DNA of 64,000 nt from Saprospiraceae bacterium (lineage in GTDB: Bacteria > Bacteroidota > Bacteroidia > Chitinophagales > Saprospiraceae). The DNA lies in NCBI GenBank assembly GCA_016787345.1, contig JAEUUU010000088.1, positions 27,200 through 91,199 of the forward strand, read 5' to 3'. Both the position numbers and the translations under genes were made by a program. Of this stretch, positions 1 to 9,567 are shown one piece after another (the first letter of the stretch is position 1; each line of letters opens with the position of its first letter). Under the pieces are notes generated by a model. That model was not told where the DNA came from, did not search any database, and worked only from the letters and a program-made list of their open reading frames with translations.

Positions 1-104
1 ACTACAACGGTATGGTGGAAATCACCCAGGGCCTGAACAAAGGCGATCAGTTGATTTCCGTCGGTTTCCAGGATGTGAATCCGGGTGAAACAGTGGTGTT
101 TTAA
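1..104 (+). CDS. RND efflux membrane-fusion protein, C-terminal end only
   Basis: The last 33 codons of a gene entering from the left edge, read from base 3 and ending with TAA at 102-104. The visible peptide (NGMVEITQGLNKGDQLIS, then a short tail) matches the end of HlyD/AcrA-type periplasmic adaptors, where a GL..GD..V element closes the membrane-proximal domain. It ends 42 bp before an RND permease gene, the usual adaptor-then-pump operon order. The adaptor would bridge the inner-membrane pump and an outer-membrane TolC-like channel. Family assignment rests on this short peptide and on context. Confidence 0.7.
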   Translation, partial: YNGMVEITQGLNKGDQLISVGFQDVNPGETVVF

Positions 105-146
105 TGAACTAAAAAAATCTGCAACAGCTCAAACGCTACTGGCGCT

Positions 147-3100
147 ATGAAAGAATTCAAACCAACCAGTTGGGCAATAGATAACCGGACGAGCATTTTT
201 ATCATCACGGTTATCATCACGCTCGCCGGTCTCATGTCCTATAATTCGCTGCCCAAAGAGCAGTTTCCCGACGTGACCGTGCCCACCATCTTCGTGTCCA
301 CCATCTACCCGGGCGCGTCGCCGAGCGACATGGAACAACTCGTCACCAAGCCCATAGAAAAACAGCTCAAGGGCATCAGCGGGGTGAAAAAAATCACCTC
401 CAACTCCGTGCAGGATTTTTCCAGCATCATCGTCGAGTTCAATACCGACCTGGATGTAGGCGAGTGTAAGCAAAAAGTAAAGGACGGCGTGGACAAAGCC
501 GCCCGCGACCTGCCCACCGACCTGCTCGACGACCCCGCGATCACGGAATTCGACATCTCCGAAATCCCGATCATGAACGTCAATATTGCCGGCGATTACA
601 GTCTCGATCAGCTGAAAGACTACGCCGACCGGCTGAAAGACCGGATCGAGGAATTGCGCGAAATTACCCGCGTCGACCTGGTCGGCGCCCTGGAAAAAGA
701 AGTGCAGATCAATGTCGACAAATACAAAATGACGGCGACCAGCCTCAGTTTTCGCGACATTGAAAACGCCCTGGCTTTTGAAAACATGACCATTTCGGCG
801 GGCAATGTCGATATCGGCGGCATGACGCGCTCGGTCTCCATTCGCGGCGATTTTAAAAACATCGACCAGATCAAAAACATCCTCGTGACCTCCCAATCCG
901 GCGCCTCGGTGTACCTCAAAGACATCGCCGAGGTCAAAATGGGCCACAAGGAACAGGAAAGTTACAGCCGCCTCAACGGCCGTAACGTGATCTCGCTCAA
1001 CGTCATCAAACGCACCGGCGAAAACCTCATCAACGCCTCCGACAAAATCAAGGAGATCGTCGACGAGATGAAAGCCAACGATTTCCCGACCAACCTCGAA
1101 GTCAGCATTACCGGCGACCAAAGCCGCGCCACCCGTACCACACTCACCGACCTGATCAACACCATCATCATCGGTTTCATCCTCGTGACCCTGATCCTGA
1201 TGTTTTTCATGGGCGCAACCAACGCCATCTTCGTGGCCATGGCCGTTCCACTTTCGATGGCCATTGCTTTCATGGTGCTGCCGGGTTTCGACTTTACGCT
1301 CAACATGATCGTATTGTTCGCCTTCCTGCTGGGTCTGGGTATCGTGGTCGACGACGCCATCGTGGTTATTGAAAATACGCACCGGATTTATCACGAAAAC
1401 CCCAAACCGGGCATCATCGCCTCGGCCAAACAGGCCGCCGGCGAAGTATTCCTGCCGGTCTTGTCGGGTACCGCCACCACCCTGGCGCCATTTTTCCCGC
1501 TGGTATTCTGGGGTGGTATTTTTGGTAAATTCATGCACTTCCTGCCGGTTACCATCATCATCACCCTCACGGCATCTTTGCTGGTGGCGTATATCATCAA
1601 CCCGGTATTTGCCGTGTGGTTTATGCAAAAAGAGGGTGACGAACTTCGGCAGGAAAACCCGGTTAAAAAACGCCGGCGCACGATTGCCGCCTACGTCATT
1701 TTTGGTCTCGCTACCCTGTACTTCTATCTCAACGGCAGCATCGGCATGGGCAACTTCCTCGTCTTTTGCGCGCTGTTTATGGTACTGTACAAATACGTAC
1801 TGGCCGGATGGGTGGATCGTTTTCAAAACAAAACCTGGCCGGCATTGCAGGATCTCTATGCCCGTTTCCTCACTTTTTCGCTGAAATACCCCATCGCGCT
1901 GCTCATCAGCGTCGTGGTGCTGCTCTTCGTTTCGCTGGGCATGACGGCTTCCCGCCAGGCCAACATCGTATTGTTTCCCAAAGCCGACCCCAACTTTATC
2001 TACGTATACATGACCCTGCCCGTAGGCACCGACGTACAGGTGACCGACTCGCTGGCACGGGTGATGGAGAAAAAAGTTGTGGAGACGCTGGGTGAAAACA
2101 ATCCTATCGTCGAATCGGTACTGACCAACGTGGCCATCGGCGCATCGGAAGACCAGTTCGACCGGGCCGCCACCTCCAACAAAGCCAAGGTCGGCGTTGC
2201 ATTTGTGGAATTCGGTCACCGACACGGCGTCAGTACCAAAGACTATATGGACAAAATCCGCACAGCCACCAAGGGCCTGATCCCGGGTGCGGAAATCGTT
2301 GTGGATCAGGAACAAGGCGGCCCACCGACGCCGAAACCTATCTCCGTAGAAATACGGGGCGATAACCTCGACGATCTGATCGAAGCTTCGACGGCCGTCA
2401 AAAATTACCTCGACTCCCTGGCGATCCCCGGTGTGGAAGAGTTGCGTTCCGACCTCGTCGTGTCAAAACCGGAAATCAATATCCAGATCGACCGCGACCG
2501 CGCCAACCGCGAAGGCATTTCCACCGCCCAGATCGGCTCGGAATTCCGTACCGCCATTCTCGGCAAGGAAGCCACCAAATACCGCGACGGAGAAGACGAA
2601 ATCCCGGTCAATATCCGACTGATGGAAGACCAGCGCACCAACATCAATGCGGTGGAAAACCTGAACATCACCTTCCGCGACATGAACATGGGCGGCGTAC
2701 TTCGCTCGGTGCCGATGGCCGCTTTGGCCGATGTGAAATACACCAACACCTATGCCGGCATCCGCCGCAAGGATCAGGAACGTATGGTCACACTGGCATC
2801 GAACATCACGACCGAATACCAGCCCAAACAAACGGAAGTGATCAATCAGGTAAAAGCCGCCGTGGCCAATTTCCCGCAACGCGAAGGCGTGACGGTCGGT
2901 TTTGCCGGTGAAGATGCCGAGTTTCAGGACGCTGCTTCCTTCCTCGGCCGCTCGCTGATCATTTCGCTGTTCCTCATCCTGCTCATCCTGGTGGCACAGT
3001 TCAACTCCATCGGCAAAACGCTCATCATCCTGACCGAGGTGGTTTTCTCCATCATCGGGGTGTTGCTGGGCATGGCCATTTTCAACATGGACTTCTCCGT

Positions 3101-3503
3101 GATCATGATGGGTGTGGGTATCGTCGCTTTGGCGGGTATCGTGGTGCGAAACGGTATTCTATTGGTCGAATTCACCGACATACTTCGCGAAAGAGGTATG
3201 CAGGTGCGGGAAGCCATTATCGAGGCCGGCCGTATTCGTATGACGCCGGTACTGCTCACCGCCACTGCCACCATCCTTGGCCTGGTCCCGCTGGCCGTCG
3301 GTTTCAACATCGACTTTGCCAGCCTGTTCGCTACCGGCAATCCGAAAATCTTCTTCGGGGGCGATTCGGTTGCTTTCTGGGGGCCTCTGTCCTGGACGAT
3401 CGTGTTTGGTCTCGGTTTCGCCACTTTTGTCACCCTGATCATTCTTCCGGTGATGTATTTGCTCGGATGGCAGGTGAAGAATTGGTGGAGTAACAAGATT
3501 TGA
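147..3503 (+). CDS. RND-family efflux transporter permease (AcrB/MexB-like)
   Basis: A 1118-residue inner-membrane proton-driven exporter, within the normal RND range of about 1000-1100 residues. The N-terminus has the family pattern: a first membrane helix near residues 15-35, then LPKEQFPDV and the IYPGASPSDMEQLVTKPIE porter motif. The fourth transmembrane helix carries the proton-relay pair in GIVVDDAIVVIEN, and a second membrane block (GIVALAGIVVRNGILLVEF) near residue 1000 shows the usual two-fold repeat. It lies 42 bp downstream of the adaptor gene and is followed by an intrinsic terminator, so it probably ends the operon. Substrate cannot be read from sequence; the hydrophobe/amphiphile (HAE) branch is more likely than the heavy-metal branch. 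A long antisense frame overlaps it and is not believed. Confidence 0.93.
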   Translation: MKEFKPTSWAIDNRTSIFIITVIITLAGLMSYNSLPKEQFPDVTVPTIFVSTIYPGASPSDMEQLVTKPIEKQLKGISGVKKITSNSVQDFSSIIVEFNTDLDVGECKQKVKDGVDKAARDLPTDLLDDPAITEFDISEIPIMNVNIAGDYSLDQLKDYADRLKDRIEELREITRVDLVGALEKEVQINVDKYKMTATSLSFRDIENALAFENMTISAGNVDIGGMTRSVSIRGDFKNIDQIKNILVTSQSGASVYLKDIAEVKMGHKEQESYSRLNGRNVISLNVIKRTGENLINASDKIKEIVDEMKANDFPTNLEVSITGDQSRATRTTLTDLINTIIIGFILVTLILMFFMGATNAIFVAMAVPLSMAIAFMVLPGFDFTLNMIVLFAFLLGLGIVVDDAIVVIENTHRIYHENPKPGIIASAKQAAGEVFLPVLSGTATTLAPFFPLVFWGGIFGKFMHFLPVTIIITLTASLLVAYIINPVFAVWFMQKEGDELRQENPVKKRRRTIAAYVIFGLATLYFYLNGSIGMGNFLVFCALFMVLYKYVLAGWVDRFQNKTWPALQDLYARFLTFSLKYPIALLISVVVLLFVSLGMTASRQANIVLFPKADPNFIYVYMTLPVGTDVQVTDSLARVMEKKVVETLGENNPIVESVLTNVAIGASEDQFDRAATSNKAKVGVAFVEFGHRHGVSTKDYMDKIRTATKGLIPGAEIVVDQEQGGPPTPKPISVEIRGDNLDDLIEASTAVKNYLDSLAIPGVEELRSDLVVSKPEINIQIDRDRANREGISTAQIGSEFRTAILGKEATKYRDGEDEIPVNIRLMEDQRTNINAVENLNITFRDMNMGGVLRSVPMAALADVKYTNTYAGIRRKDQERMVTLASNITTEYQPKQTEVINQVKAAVANFPQREGVTVGFAGEDAEFQDAASFLGRSLIISLFLILLILVAQFNSIGKTLIILTEVVFSIIGVLLGMAIFNMDFSVIMMGVGIVALAGIVVRNGILLVEFTDILRERGMQVREAIIEAGRIRMTPVLLTATATILGLVPLAVGFNIDFASLFATGNPKIFFGGDSVAFWGPLSWTIVFGLGFATFVTLIILPVMYLLGWQVKNWWSNKI

Positions 3504-3530
3504 GATTCAGAGCTTTGAGAAATTGAAAAA

Positions 3531-3564
3531 GCGCCATTTCCTGGTTGGAAATGGCGCTTTTTTT
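3531..3564 (+). terminator. Intrinsic terminator after the RND pump gene
   Basis: A perfect 10-bp stem (GCGCCATTTC at 3531-3540 with GAAATGGCGC at 3548-3557), a 7-nt loop and a run of seven T at 3558-3564. It lies 27 bp after the pump stop codon and before the next start, separating the efflux operon from the AraC gene. Confidence 0.9.
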
Positions 3565-3611
3565 ATGTTATTTTTCAGCTTCTGCGGTGATTGAAAACCC
3601 TCCCTGACCAG

Positions 3612-4712
3612 ATGTTCCTGATTTTCAATACTTTTTTCTTTACAGCCTTATTGTTCTGTTCATTTGTCGCCGTTCTACAATGGCGCCAAACCCACGACCG
3701 TGCAATAGTACCGTATGTGGGATACCTGCTGGGAACTTTTGCGCATTACGGCCGGCAATTCTGGATCACATATGCCGTAGAATTTGGTGTTGAAGCCCCG
3801 CCAGATCCGCCTTTACAATGGAACACTCCGCTGAGCTATGCGGCATTGGGTTGTTATTTTTTGTTCCTCAAGTATTTGATGAACACCCGGCGGGATGCTC
3901 CTGGCTTGTCTTTTCTACTGATTCGGATATCCCGCAGTTTCTTCCTTCTCATAGGAGCGAATATCCTGGTGCAGGCACTGTTAGGAAGTGCCAAAGCAGA
4001 TCAAATACACCAGATGGTCCAAATTCTGCTGTTTCCGTTGATGATCTGGATATTGATTCAAATCTGGAAGAATACCTACTTTTTTTATCAGAAGCTGGTA
4101 ATGATTGGCAGCACAGCTTTGATCATTGGATTTGTATGCGTGCTGATGACGAGATTGGTGGAGGGTCGGCACGATTGGATACGGGATGCGATTTGTTGTT
4201 TTCCCACACCTTGGGGTGATGTATGCGTTTATCACCTGAAAGTTGGCATTTTGCTCGACGTGATTTGTTTTTCCTGGGCACTTACACTGCGTCAAAAAAT
4301 ATTGTTACAAAATGCAGTTCCGAGGTATATCCAATTTCACAAAATCAGTGATGTAAAAGATTCCTTTTTGGAAGAAGTGCAGGCTTTTTTGGAAAAAAGA
4401 ATCGGTGAGGAATCTTTCCGGATACCCGAACTGGCAGCAGGCATGCACCTCAGCGTAGCCCAGACGAACCGGAAAATCAAAGAAAAAACAGGGTTGACCA
4501 CCGAACAGTATGTGCTGAAATACCGGCTTGAGAAAGCATTCGATATGCTGCAGGATACAGACAAGTCAATACGTGAAATCGGATTTGCCGTGGGTTTTCG
4601 GGAAGCGGCCCATTTCTCCAACGCATTTAAGCGGTATTTTGGAAAAAGCCCGAGGGAAATGAGAAAGAACAACGCGTCAAATGCATCAAATACACAAGAA
4701 AATGCAGAATAA
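3612..4712 (+). CDS. Membrane-anchored AraC-family transcriptional regulator
   Basis: About 366 residues. The first ~235 residues are a polytopic membrane region with some six or seven hydrophobic helices and no recognisable enzyme domain. The C-terminal ~100 residues are a typical AraC double helix-turn-helix: a first HTH around IPELAAGMHLSVAQTNRKIK and a second around SIREIGFAVGFREAAHFSNA, ending with the family signature FKRYFGKSPREMRK. This 7TM-plus-AraC layout is common in Bacteroidota and suggests a one-component sensor. The start is uncertain: ATG at 3612 is preferred, but an in-frame TTG at 3591 would add seven residues. It lies 71 bp upstream of three secreted-protein genes on the same strand, which it may control (inference). 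Its codon use is AT-richer than that of the pump gene. Confidence 0.85.
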   Translation: MFLIFNTFFFTALLFCSFVAVLQWRQTHDRAIVPYVGYLLGTFAHYGRQFWITYAVEFGVEAPPDPPLQWNTPLSYAALGCYFLFLKYLMNTRRDAPGLSFLLIRISRSFFLLIGANILVQALLGSAKADQIHQMVQILLFPLMIWILIQIWKNTYFFYQKLVMIGSTALIIGFVCVLMTRLVEGRHDWIRDAICCFPTPWGDVCVYHLKVGILLDVICFSWALTLRQKILLQNAVPRYIQFHKISDVKDSFLEEVQAFLEKRIGEESFRIPELAAGMHLSVAQTNRKIKEKTGLTTEQYVLKYRLEKAFDMLQDTDKSIREIGFAVGFREAAHFSNAFKRYFGKSPREMRKNNASNASNTQENAE

Positions 4713-4782
4713 ACGTAAGCAAAGCGGGTAGGTAAGGAGGTGATATTGCGGCAGTATTTAACCGGTTCAATTCACTGCCGCC

Positions 4783-5292
4783 ATGTTGAAAACAACTTCA
4801 TTTTTTGGGCTTTTTATTCTCCTGTGCGCAAGCCTGTGCGCCCAGTCAGCGAGGAATCTTGTAGCGAGCGCCGGAAACACAGATTCAACATCTGCACTCA
4901 GCATCAGCTGGTCCCTGGGGGATATCGCTACAACCGCTACTTATACCGAAGAATGTACCCTCATCCTTGCAGAAGGATTTCAACAAATCGTACTTCCGGG
5001 CGATTATGCCTGTCCGTTCAACTTTGTTGAGATAACAGGTCCCGCCAATTCCCCTTCCTTCAAAATTTACCCCAACCCGGTCACTGCCCAGTTGAACATC
5101 GCGTTTGATCCGGCATGGACGATTCCCGTACAAGCCACGGTACGCGATGCTGTCGGCCGGACGCTTCTTTCCACTTCGCTACTTAACAACCCTGCCATAC
5201 TGGACTTTCAGCCGATGCCGGCTTCATGGTACTATCTCACCCTCACAGACGATAGCGGGTGGCAGTATACCCTGAAAGTAATCAAAGAGTGA
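4783..5292 (+). CDS. Small secreted protein with T9SS type A sorting domain
   Basis: A 169-residue secreted protein. Residues 1-20 are a signal peptide ending in LCAQ. The region from about 22 to 80 (SISWSLGDIATT, then LILAEGFQQ) matches a short N-terminal module frequent in Bacteroidota T9SS cargo. From about residue 90, the segment starting FKIYPNPV and ending WQYTLKVIKE is a type A sorting domain (Por_Secre_tail). Such domains send proteins through the outer membrane by T9SS for surface attachment or release. Very little is left between signal and sorting tail, so it is probably a structural or adhesive peptide. It starts a run of three same-strand secreted-protein genes with 30-60 bp gaps. 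Confidence 0.82.
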   Translation: MLKTTSFFGLFILLCASLCAQSARNLVASAGNTDSTSALSISWSLGDIATTATYTEECTLILAEGFQQIVLPGDYACPFNFVEITGPANSPSFKIYPNPVTAQLNIAFDPAWTIPVQATVRDAVGRTLLSTSLLNNPAILDFQPMPASWYYLTLTDDSGWQYTLKVIKE

Positions 5293-5349
5293 TCGATAAT
5301 CACTTCTCACGACAAACAGCATTTCACCTCAACACAAAAAGTAATCAGC

Positions 5350-6660
5350 ATGAAAAAGATGAACTACTACCTGCTGGTGTTCATTTGGTTATGCGTAAGC
5401 CAAATGTTACAAGCACAAAACGTGCCGCAAGGTATGCGCTACCAGGCGCTTGCTCATGATTTGAAAGGCAACCCGATGCGTGCTCAGACGATCAGCCTGC
5501 GGGTTGAAATATTGGCCGGCGGTCCCGGGGGCAAGGTCGTTTACGCCGAAACTCATCGAGTCGTTACCGACGCGGGCGGCGCTTTTTCACTTACCATTGG
5601 AGAAGGTACTGTGCAAAATGGGCAGTTTTCCGCTATTCCCTGGAGCACGGCTGAAATCTGGCTTCGCACCGCCATCGACGAACGCGGAGGAAATGATTTT
5701 GAACTGCTGGGCTCGAGCAGGCTGCTGGCTGTTCCGTATGCATTTCATGCCGGTACGGCTGAGATGCTGTTGCAATCTGCCGGGACAAGTGAAAAACCCG
5801 GTTGCAATGTGCCCGGGATTCCTTTTTGGAATCTTCAGGGAAATACCCTGGTGAATGATACCTGTCACTTTATCGGTACCAATGTAGCGGTGGATCTGGT
5901 GTTCAAAACCAATCAGGCGGAACGGATGCGGCTTACCAAAGAAGGAAACCTGCTGGTACATGGCGAGGCAGAAATTACTGATAATCTGTATATTAAACCA
6001 GACTCGGTGATTGTCATTAACCAGTTCTCTGTACTTGAAAATGCCAGCATCGAACAGGCCCTGGTTATTGGTGGCAAACTTGATGTAGCAGATAATCTGA
6101 CTGTTACCGATGACACTTTACTCATCAGGCATCAATTAGTAATAAACGAAGATGCTTATATCGGTCAGGATGCCCTTGTCGAAGGTAACCTGAAAGTTAA
6201 TGGGAATTTTGATCTATCTAATTCGACGCTACAGGTTAAATGTTTGAATATTCTGGGTGGCTGCGACTGGTTCGAGTGGTCGCAATCAGACGACATCCTA
6301 AAACCCGGAGAAGTAGTTGTTATCGATCCCCTGGGCGGGTTTAACGCTGTGCATCGAAGTACCAAAGCTTATGACAGAACCGTGGTAGGGGTAGTCAGCG
6401 GAGCCGGGGATATTCGTCCAGGTATCAGTCTTTCCCAACCAGGTATACTGGACGGCAATACTCCGATAGCTCTTGGCGGAAAAGTCATGGTGCGAATTAC
6501 TGGAAATGTACACCCGGGAGACCTGTTATGCTCCTCCAACATACCTGGTCGCGCTATGGCAGTGAAACATAGGCGAAAAGCTCATGGTGCTGTGCTGGGT
6601 AAAGCACTTAGTTTACCTAATGAAGAAGGATTGGTATTAATGCTGGTAATGATGAAATGA
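5350..6660 (+). CDS. Secreted beta-helical, tail-fibre-like protein
   Basis: 436 residues. The signal peptide ends in MLQAQ (about residue 22). Residues 25-135 (NVPQGMRYQALAHDLKGNP, then SRLLAVPYAFHAGTA) are the conserved N-terminal module of many Bacteroidota proteins annotated as tail-fibre- or collagen-like. The middle, about 190-300, has short hydrophobic repeats (ALVIGGKLDVADNLTVTDDT, ALVEGNLKVNGNF) typical of a left-handed or trimeric beta-helix. The last 120 residues (LKPGEVVVIDPLGG, HPGDLLCSSNIPGRAMA, AHGAVLGKAL) resemble the beta-structured tail found in phage tail and intramolecular-chaperone proteins. No T9SS tail is visible. Likely an extracellular structural or adhesive protein; no enzyme activity can be assigned. 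Confidence 0.72.
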   Translation: MKKMNYYLLVFIWLCVSQMLQAQNVPQGMRYQALAHDLKGNPMRAQTISLRVEILAGGPGGKVVYAETHRVVTDAGGAFSLTIGEGTVQNGQFSAIPWSTAEIWLRTAIDERGGNDFELLGSSRLLAVPYAFHAGTAEMLLQSAGTSEKPGCNVPGIPFWNLQGNTLVNDTCHFIGTNVAVDLVFKTNQAERMRLTKEGNLLVHGEAEITDNLYIKPDSVIVINQFSVLENASIEQALVIGGKLDVADNLTVTDDTLLIRHQLVINEDAYIGQDALVEGNLKVNGNFDLSNSTLQVKCLNILGGCDWFEWSQSDDILKPGEVVVIDPLGGFNAVHRSTKAYDRTVVGVVSGAGDIRPGISLSQPGILDGNTPIALGGKVMVRITGNVHPGDLLCSSNIPGRAMAVKHRRKAHGAVLGKALSLPNEEGLVLMLVMMK

Positions 6661-6691
6661 TGCCTCTTATCATTCACTCAAAACGCTCGTT

Positions 6692-8017
6692 ATGAAAAAT
6701 ATACTCATTATTCTGAGGATTGTTCCTGTTGTTTTCAGTTTTTCTTCTTTCTGCCAAAACGTACCATTAGATCACTACGAAGGCTATTACCTTAAAACCG
6801 GAACCTATCCGGAAGATGTGAACAACTGGTGGATGAGTAATGGATTTGAAGTTCAAGGGGTCACTCATGATGATGATAACTGGTACTTCACCCTCACCGA
6901 TAAAGACAAGGATAATGGAGTATTATGGAGAATCCCGCGTTCGGTTCCTCTGGCATCCCCTTCACAGCCCACAGATGCAGGAATTAAAGTCGTTACAATG
7001 AACGATGTTGACACACTATCTGAGATTTTTAAATGGCATTGGGGCGACCCTGATTGTTTTCGCTACAATGGTATAGACTATATATTGATTCCTATCCCGG
7101 GTCCAATGGTAGCCTGCTTTAAAGCCGACAACTTGGAATACGTAAATTATGCGAATTTAGATGGTAATGTTCAAGATTATGCGGGATGGTGCGCTGTGGG
7201 AAAAGACGGTTGTCTTTATACATCCAGCAACCATGCTTGGGGTATCGTTAAATACAAGATCAATTGGGATTCTTTGATCGGATCACCCGGTAATCATGAC
7301 GCTTGTACTTACAGTGATAGCTTTCCTTTTCAAGATAGTAATGGCTCGCCAATGCAACTTTTCCACATGCAAGGTGGCGAGTTTACCCCTAGTGGTGAAT
7401 TACTTTACATCGTTTGTGGAAGCGCAGGCTGTGATGCCCTTGGGCCAATTTGGGATACGTTCGGACCTGGCGAACCCATGCCCTCCGATGGAATTCACGT
7501 TTTTGAAACTATAAACTGGAAAGAACTAACAAGGTCAGTAAACTCATCAGACAGCTCTACGAATTTCAGTTATGTATTCGACAATGACTGCACCTGCTAT
7601 GTCCCAATCCCACTTCCTCCCCTTTTCATACCTGTACCCGTTCCTTTTGGTTCTCAAACTCCGGAAGGATTAACAATTTGGGATCTTGAAGATGGAAGTG
7701 CCCCTTATATAAGTGGGCAATTGCACGTTATCAAAGATCATTACAATACAGCATTTTGCGATGACGCAATTACTATGCAGCATTATAGCGAAAAAATTTA
7801 CATTGACAAAAACAACTTAGATTATGACTCCTTAAGCATGGCCTTAAAAGGAACAAAAGAAAAGCCGTTTAGAACTGTTGCCGAAGCCTATAATTATTAT
7901 CCGATTTGGGATGGAGCGCAAATGATAATTATATCTGGCTCTTACCCTGAGCCTGTATTTTTTAATAGGCGCATCCGGATAACAAGCAAAAACGGGATAG
8001 TTACTTTAGGGCATTGA
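6692..8017 (+). CDS. Secreted protein of unknown function with DUF1565-like C-terminus
   Basis: 441 residues with a probable signal peptide ending near FSSFCQ (residue 22). The central region, rich in aromatic and aspartate residues (THDDDNWYFTLTDKDKDNG, WRIPRSVPL), resembles a lectin- or propeller-like secreted domain but I do not recognise it. The last ~70 residues (KIYIDKNNLDYDSLSMALKG, KPFRTVAEAYNYYPIW, IISGSYPEPVFFNRRI) match the beginning of a DUF1565/pectate-lyase-like parallel beta-helix, which then stops after one or two rungs. The gene is visibly AT-richer than its surroundings, a hint of acquisition from elsewhere. No T9SS tail is present. Last of the three secreted-protein genes following the AraC regulator. 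Confidence 0.65.
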   Translation: MKNILIILRIVPVVFSFSSFCQNVPLDHYEGYYLKTGTYPEDVNNWWMSNGFEVQGVTHDDDNWYFTLTDKDKDNGVLWRIPRSVPLASPSQPTDAGIKVVTMNDVDTLSEIFKWHWGDPDCFRYNGIDYILIPIPGPMVACFKADNLEYVNYANLDGNVQDYAGWCAVGKDGCLYTSSNHAWGIVKYKINWDSLIGSPGNHDACTYSDSFPFQDSNGSPMQLFHMQGGEFTPSGELLYIVCGSAGCDALGPIWDTFGPGEPMPSDGIHVFETINWKELTRSVNSSDSSTNFSYVFDNDCTCYVPIPLPPLFIPVPVPFGSQTPEGLTIWDLEDGSAPYISGQLHVIKDHYNTAFCDDAITMQHYSEKIYIDKNNLDYDSLSMALKGTKEKPFRTVAEAYNYYPIWDGAQMIIISGSYPEPVFFNRRIRITSKNGIVTLGH

Positions 8018-8061
8018 AAAAATTCTTTGTATTATGGGATTTTAATTTAACAAATTTTACG

Positions 8062-9531
8062 TCAAGTATTTCTTCTCTTCACGAATTCTTTCAATTGCCT
8101 GAGATCCATTAAGCCGAATAACAAACAACTGAATAGACCTGTACCCAGAGCTGCCCCAAACTTCACCGGCCACCGCCACCCCGTCCTTTCAAAAACCACC
8201 CAATCAGCCACTACCACCAGCACACCAAACCCCAGCACCTGCCCCAGCCCCCGCCAACTCGCCCGAAACCCGAAATCGCGACGACAAAGCCACACCATGC
8301 CCGCGGCGACAAATGCCTGCGTGCTCAATGAAGCGATAGCCGCGCCATGCGCCTTCCAGCCGGGAATCATCAGCAAGTTCAATAAAACATCGAGTAACAA
8401 TCCGAACACAAAAAAACGGTTCATCTCCATCAATCGCTCATCTGCTGTCAGTAAGGTGCTGAATATGTAGGTCGTACATACGGGCACGAAAGCCCAGATC
8501 AAAATACCCAGGGTATCCCAGCGGTAGGCAGAAGCCCGCTCCGGCATCATCAGCTCCACCAGCTCCTGCCGGGCAAAAAAGATCGCCGCGGCCAACGTGA
8601 CGCTTCCGGCCCAAATCAGTTTAAAACTGAGCGACACCAGCGGCCGAACAGCGGCTTTTTGTTTTAGCATCCGGGCAAACATGGGCAACAACAAACTCGC
8701 AAACAAATACCCAAACATATTGGCTGCATCCAGCAAGCGGTAAGCCCCCGCGTACACGTCGGCATGTTGCGCGCCTTCGAGGCGTTCGAGCAGCACGGCG
8801 TCGAGGCGCGTGTAGGCCGTCATCAGCAGGATCACAAGCGCGTACGGAAAACTTTTCCGGAACAGAAAACCCAGGTTGAGCCAGCCCATGCTCCAGTTGT
8901 CGGCCCACGAAGGGCGCAAACGGATATTACCGGCCAGTTTTTTCAGCACGAGAAAAACGATGCCGGTTGTCAGGACCAGGGCCGCGGTTTGCGCCAATGC
9001 AAAAAATTCTACTGAAAAAAACGGCTGGAACGGCGGCGCCCACAACAACAATCCGCAGGTGATCAGCATCAAAAACTTGTCGACCGACGACAGAATGCTG
9101 TCGATCCGGTAATGTCCGAGACCCGAAACGTTGGAACGCAGGAACAGGATGATTTGTACCAAAACCTGATTGAACAGCAAAATCGACAGCAGCCGGATCG
9201 CTCTGAAATCGTATTGCGAAAGGATGGCCGCCAACACCGATACCACCACATACAAAACACTCAACAAGAACTTGATCGCCAGGAAATTCGGAAAATATTT
9301 GCCCAGCAGGTGCGGGTGTTGACTGATCTGGCGGTTGTTGAAATTTTGCACCCCGAAATCATTCAGGATCTGGAACAGGTACGTAAAATTGAACAAGGTG
9401 AAATACAAGCCGTAATCGCCTTCCGGCACGCGGTTTTGCACCGTCAGGTCGATCCCGAAAATAAAAAACGGCTTTATCAGCAGGTTGATAAAGACAAGAA
9501 AAAGGATGTTGAGCAGAAATTCTCGATTCAA
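8062..9531 (-). CDS. Polysaccharide/lipid-linked oligosaccharide flippase (MATE/Wzx-like)
   Basis: 489 residues, almost entirely hydrophobic, with about 12-14 predicted membrane helices and an N-terminal helix (ILFLVFINLLIKPFFIFGID) followed by VPEGDYGLYF, a pattern of the polysaccharide-biosynthesis/MOP flippase superfamily. Such proteins move undecaprenyl-linked O-antigen or capsule units across the inner membrane. No glycosyltransferase cluster surrounds it, so its glycan is unknown. It ends facing the preceding plus-strand gene and lies 36 bp downstream of the YedK gene on the same strand. Confidence 0.82.
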   Translation of the reverse strand: MNREFLLNILFLVFINLLIKPFFIFGIDLTVQNRVPEGDYGLYFTLFNFTYLFQILNDFGVQNFNNRQISQHPHLLGKYFPNFLAIKFLLSVLYVVVSVLAAILSQYDFRAIRLLSILLFNQVLVQIILFLRSNVSGLGHYRIDSILSSVDKFLMLITCGLLLWAPPFQPFFSVEFFALAQTAALVLTTGIVFLVLKKLAGNIRLRPSWADNWSMGWLNLGFLFRKSFPYALVILLMTAYTRLDAVLLERLEGAQHADVYAGAYRLLDAANMFGYLFASLLLPMFARMLKQKAAVRPLVSLSFKLIWAGSVTLAAAIFFARQELVELMMPERASAYRWDTLGILIWAFVPVCTTYIFSTLLTADERLMEMNRFFVFGLLLDVLLNLLMIPGWKAHGAAIASLSTQAFVAAGMVWLCRRDFGFRASWRGLGQVLGFGVLVVVADWVVFERTGWRWPVKFGAALGTGLFSCLLFGLMDLRQLKEFVKRRNT

Positions 9532-9567
9532 AGCCGGGAGGGTTGCTGGTAGTCGGTGACCGACTAC

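Noticed and set aside
129-2315. 728-codon open frame on the minus strand over the RND pump gene
   Set aside because: Antisense of a strongly conserved pump gene; composition is His/Asp/Gly-rich without a domain, as expected from a high-GC third-position mirror frame.
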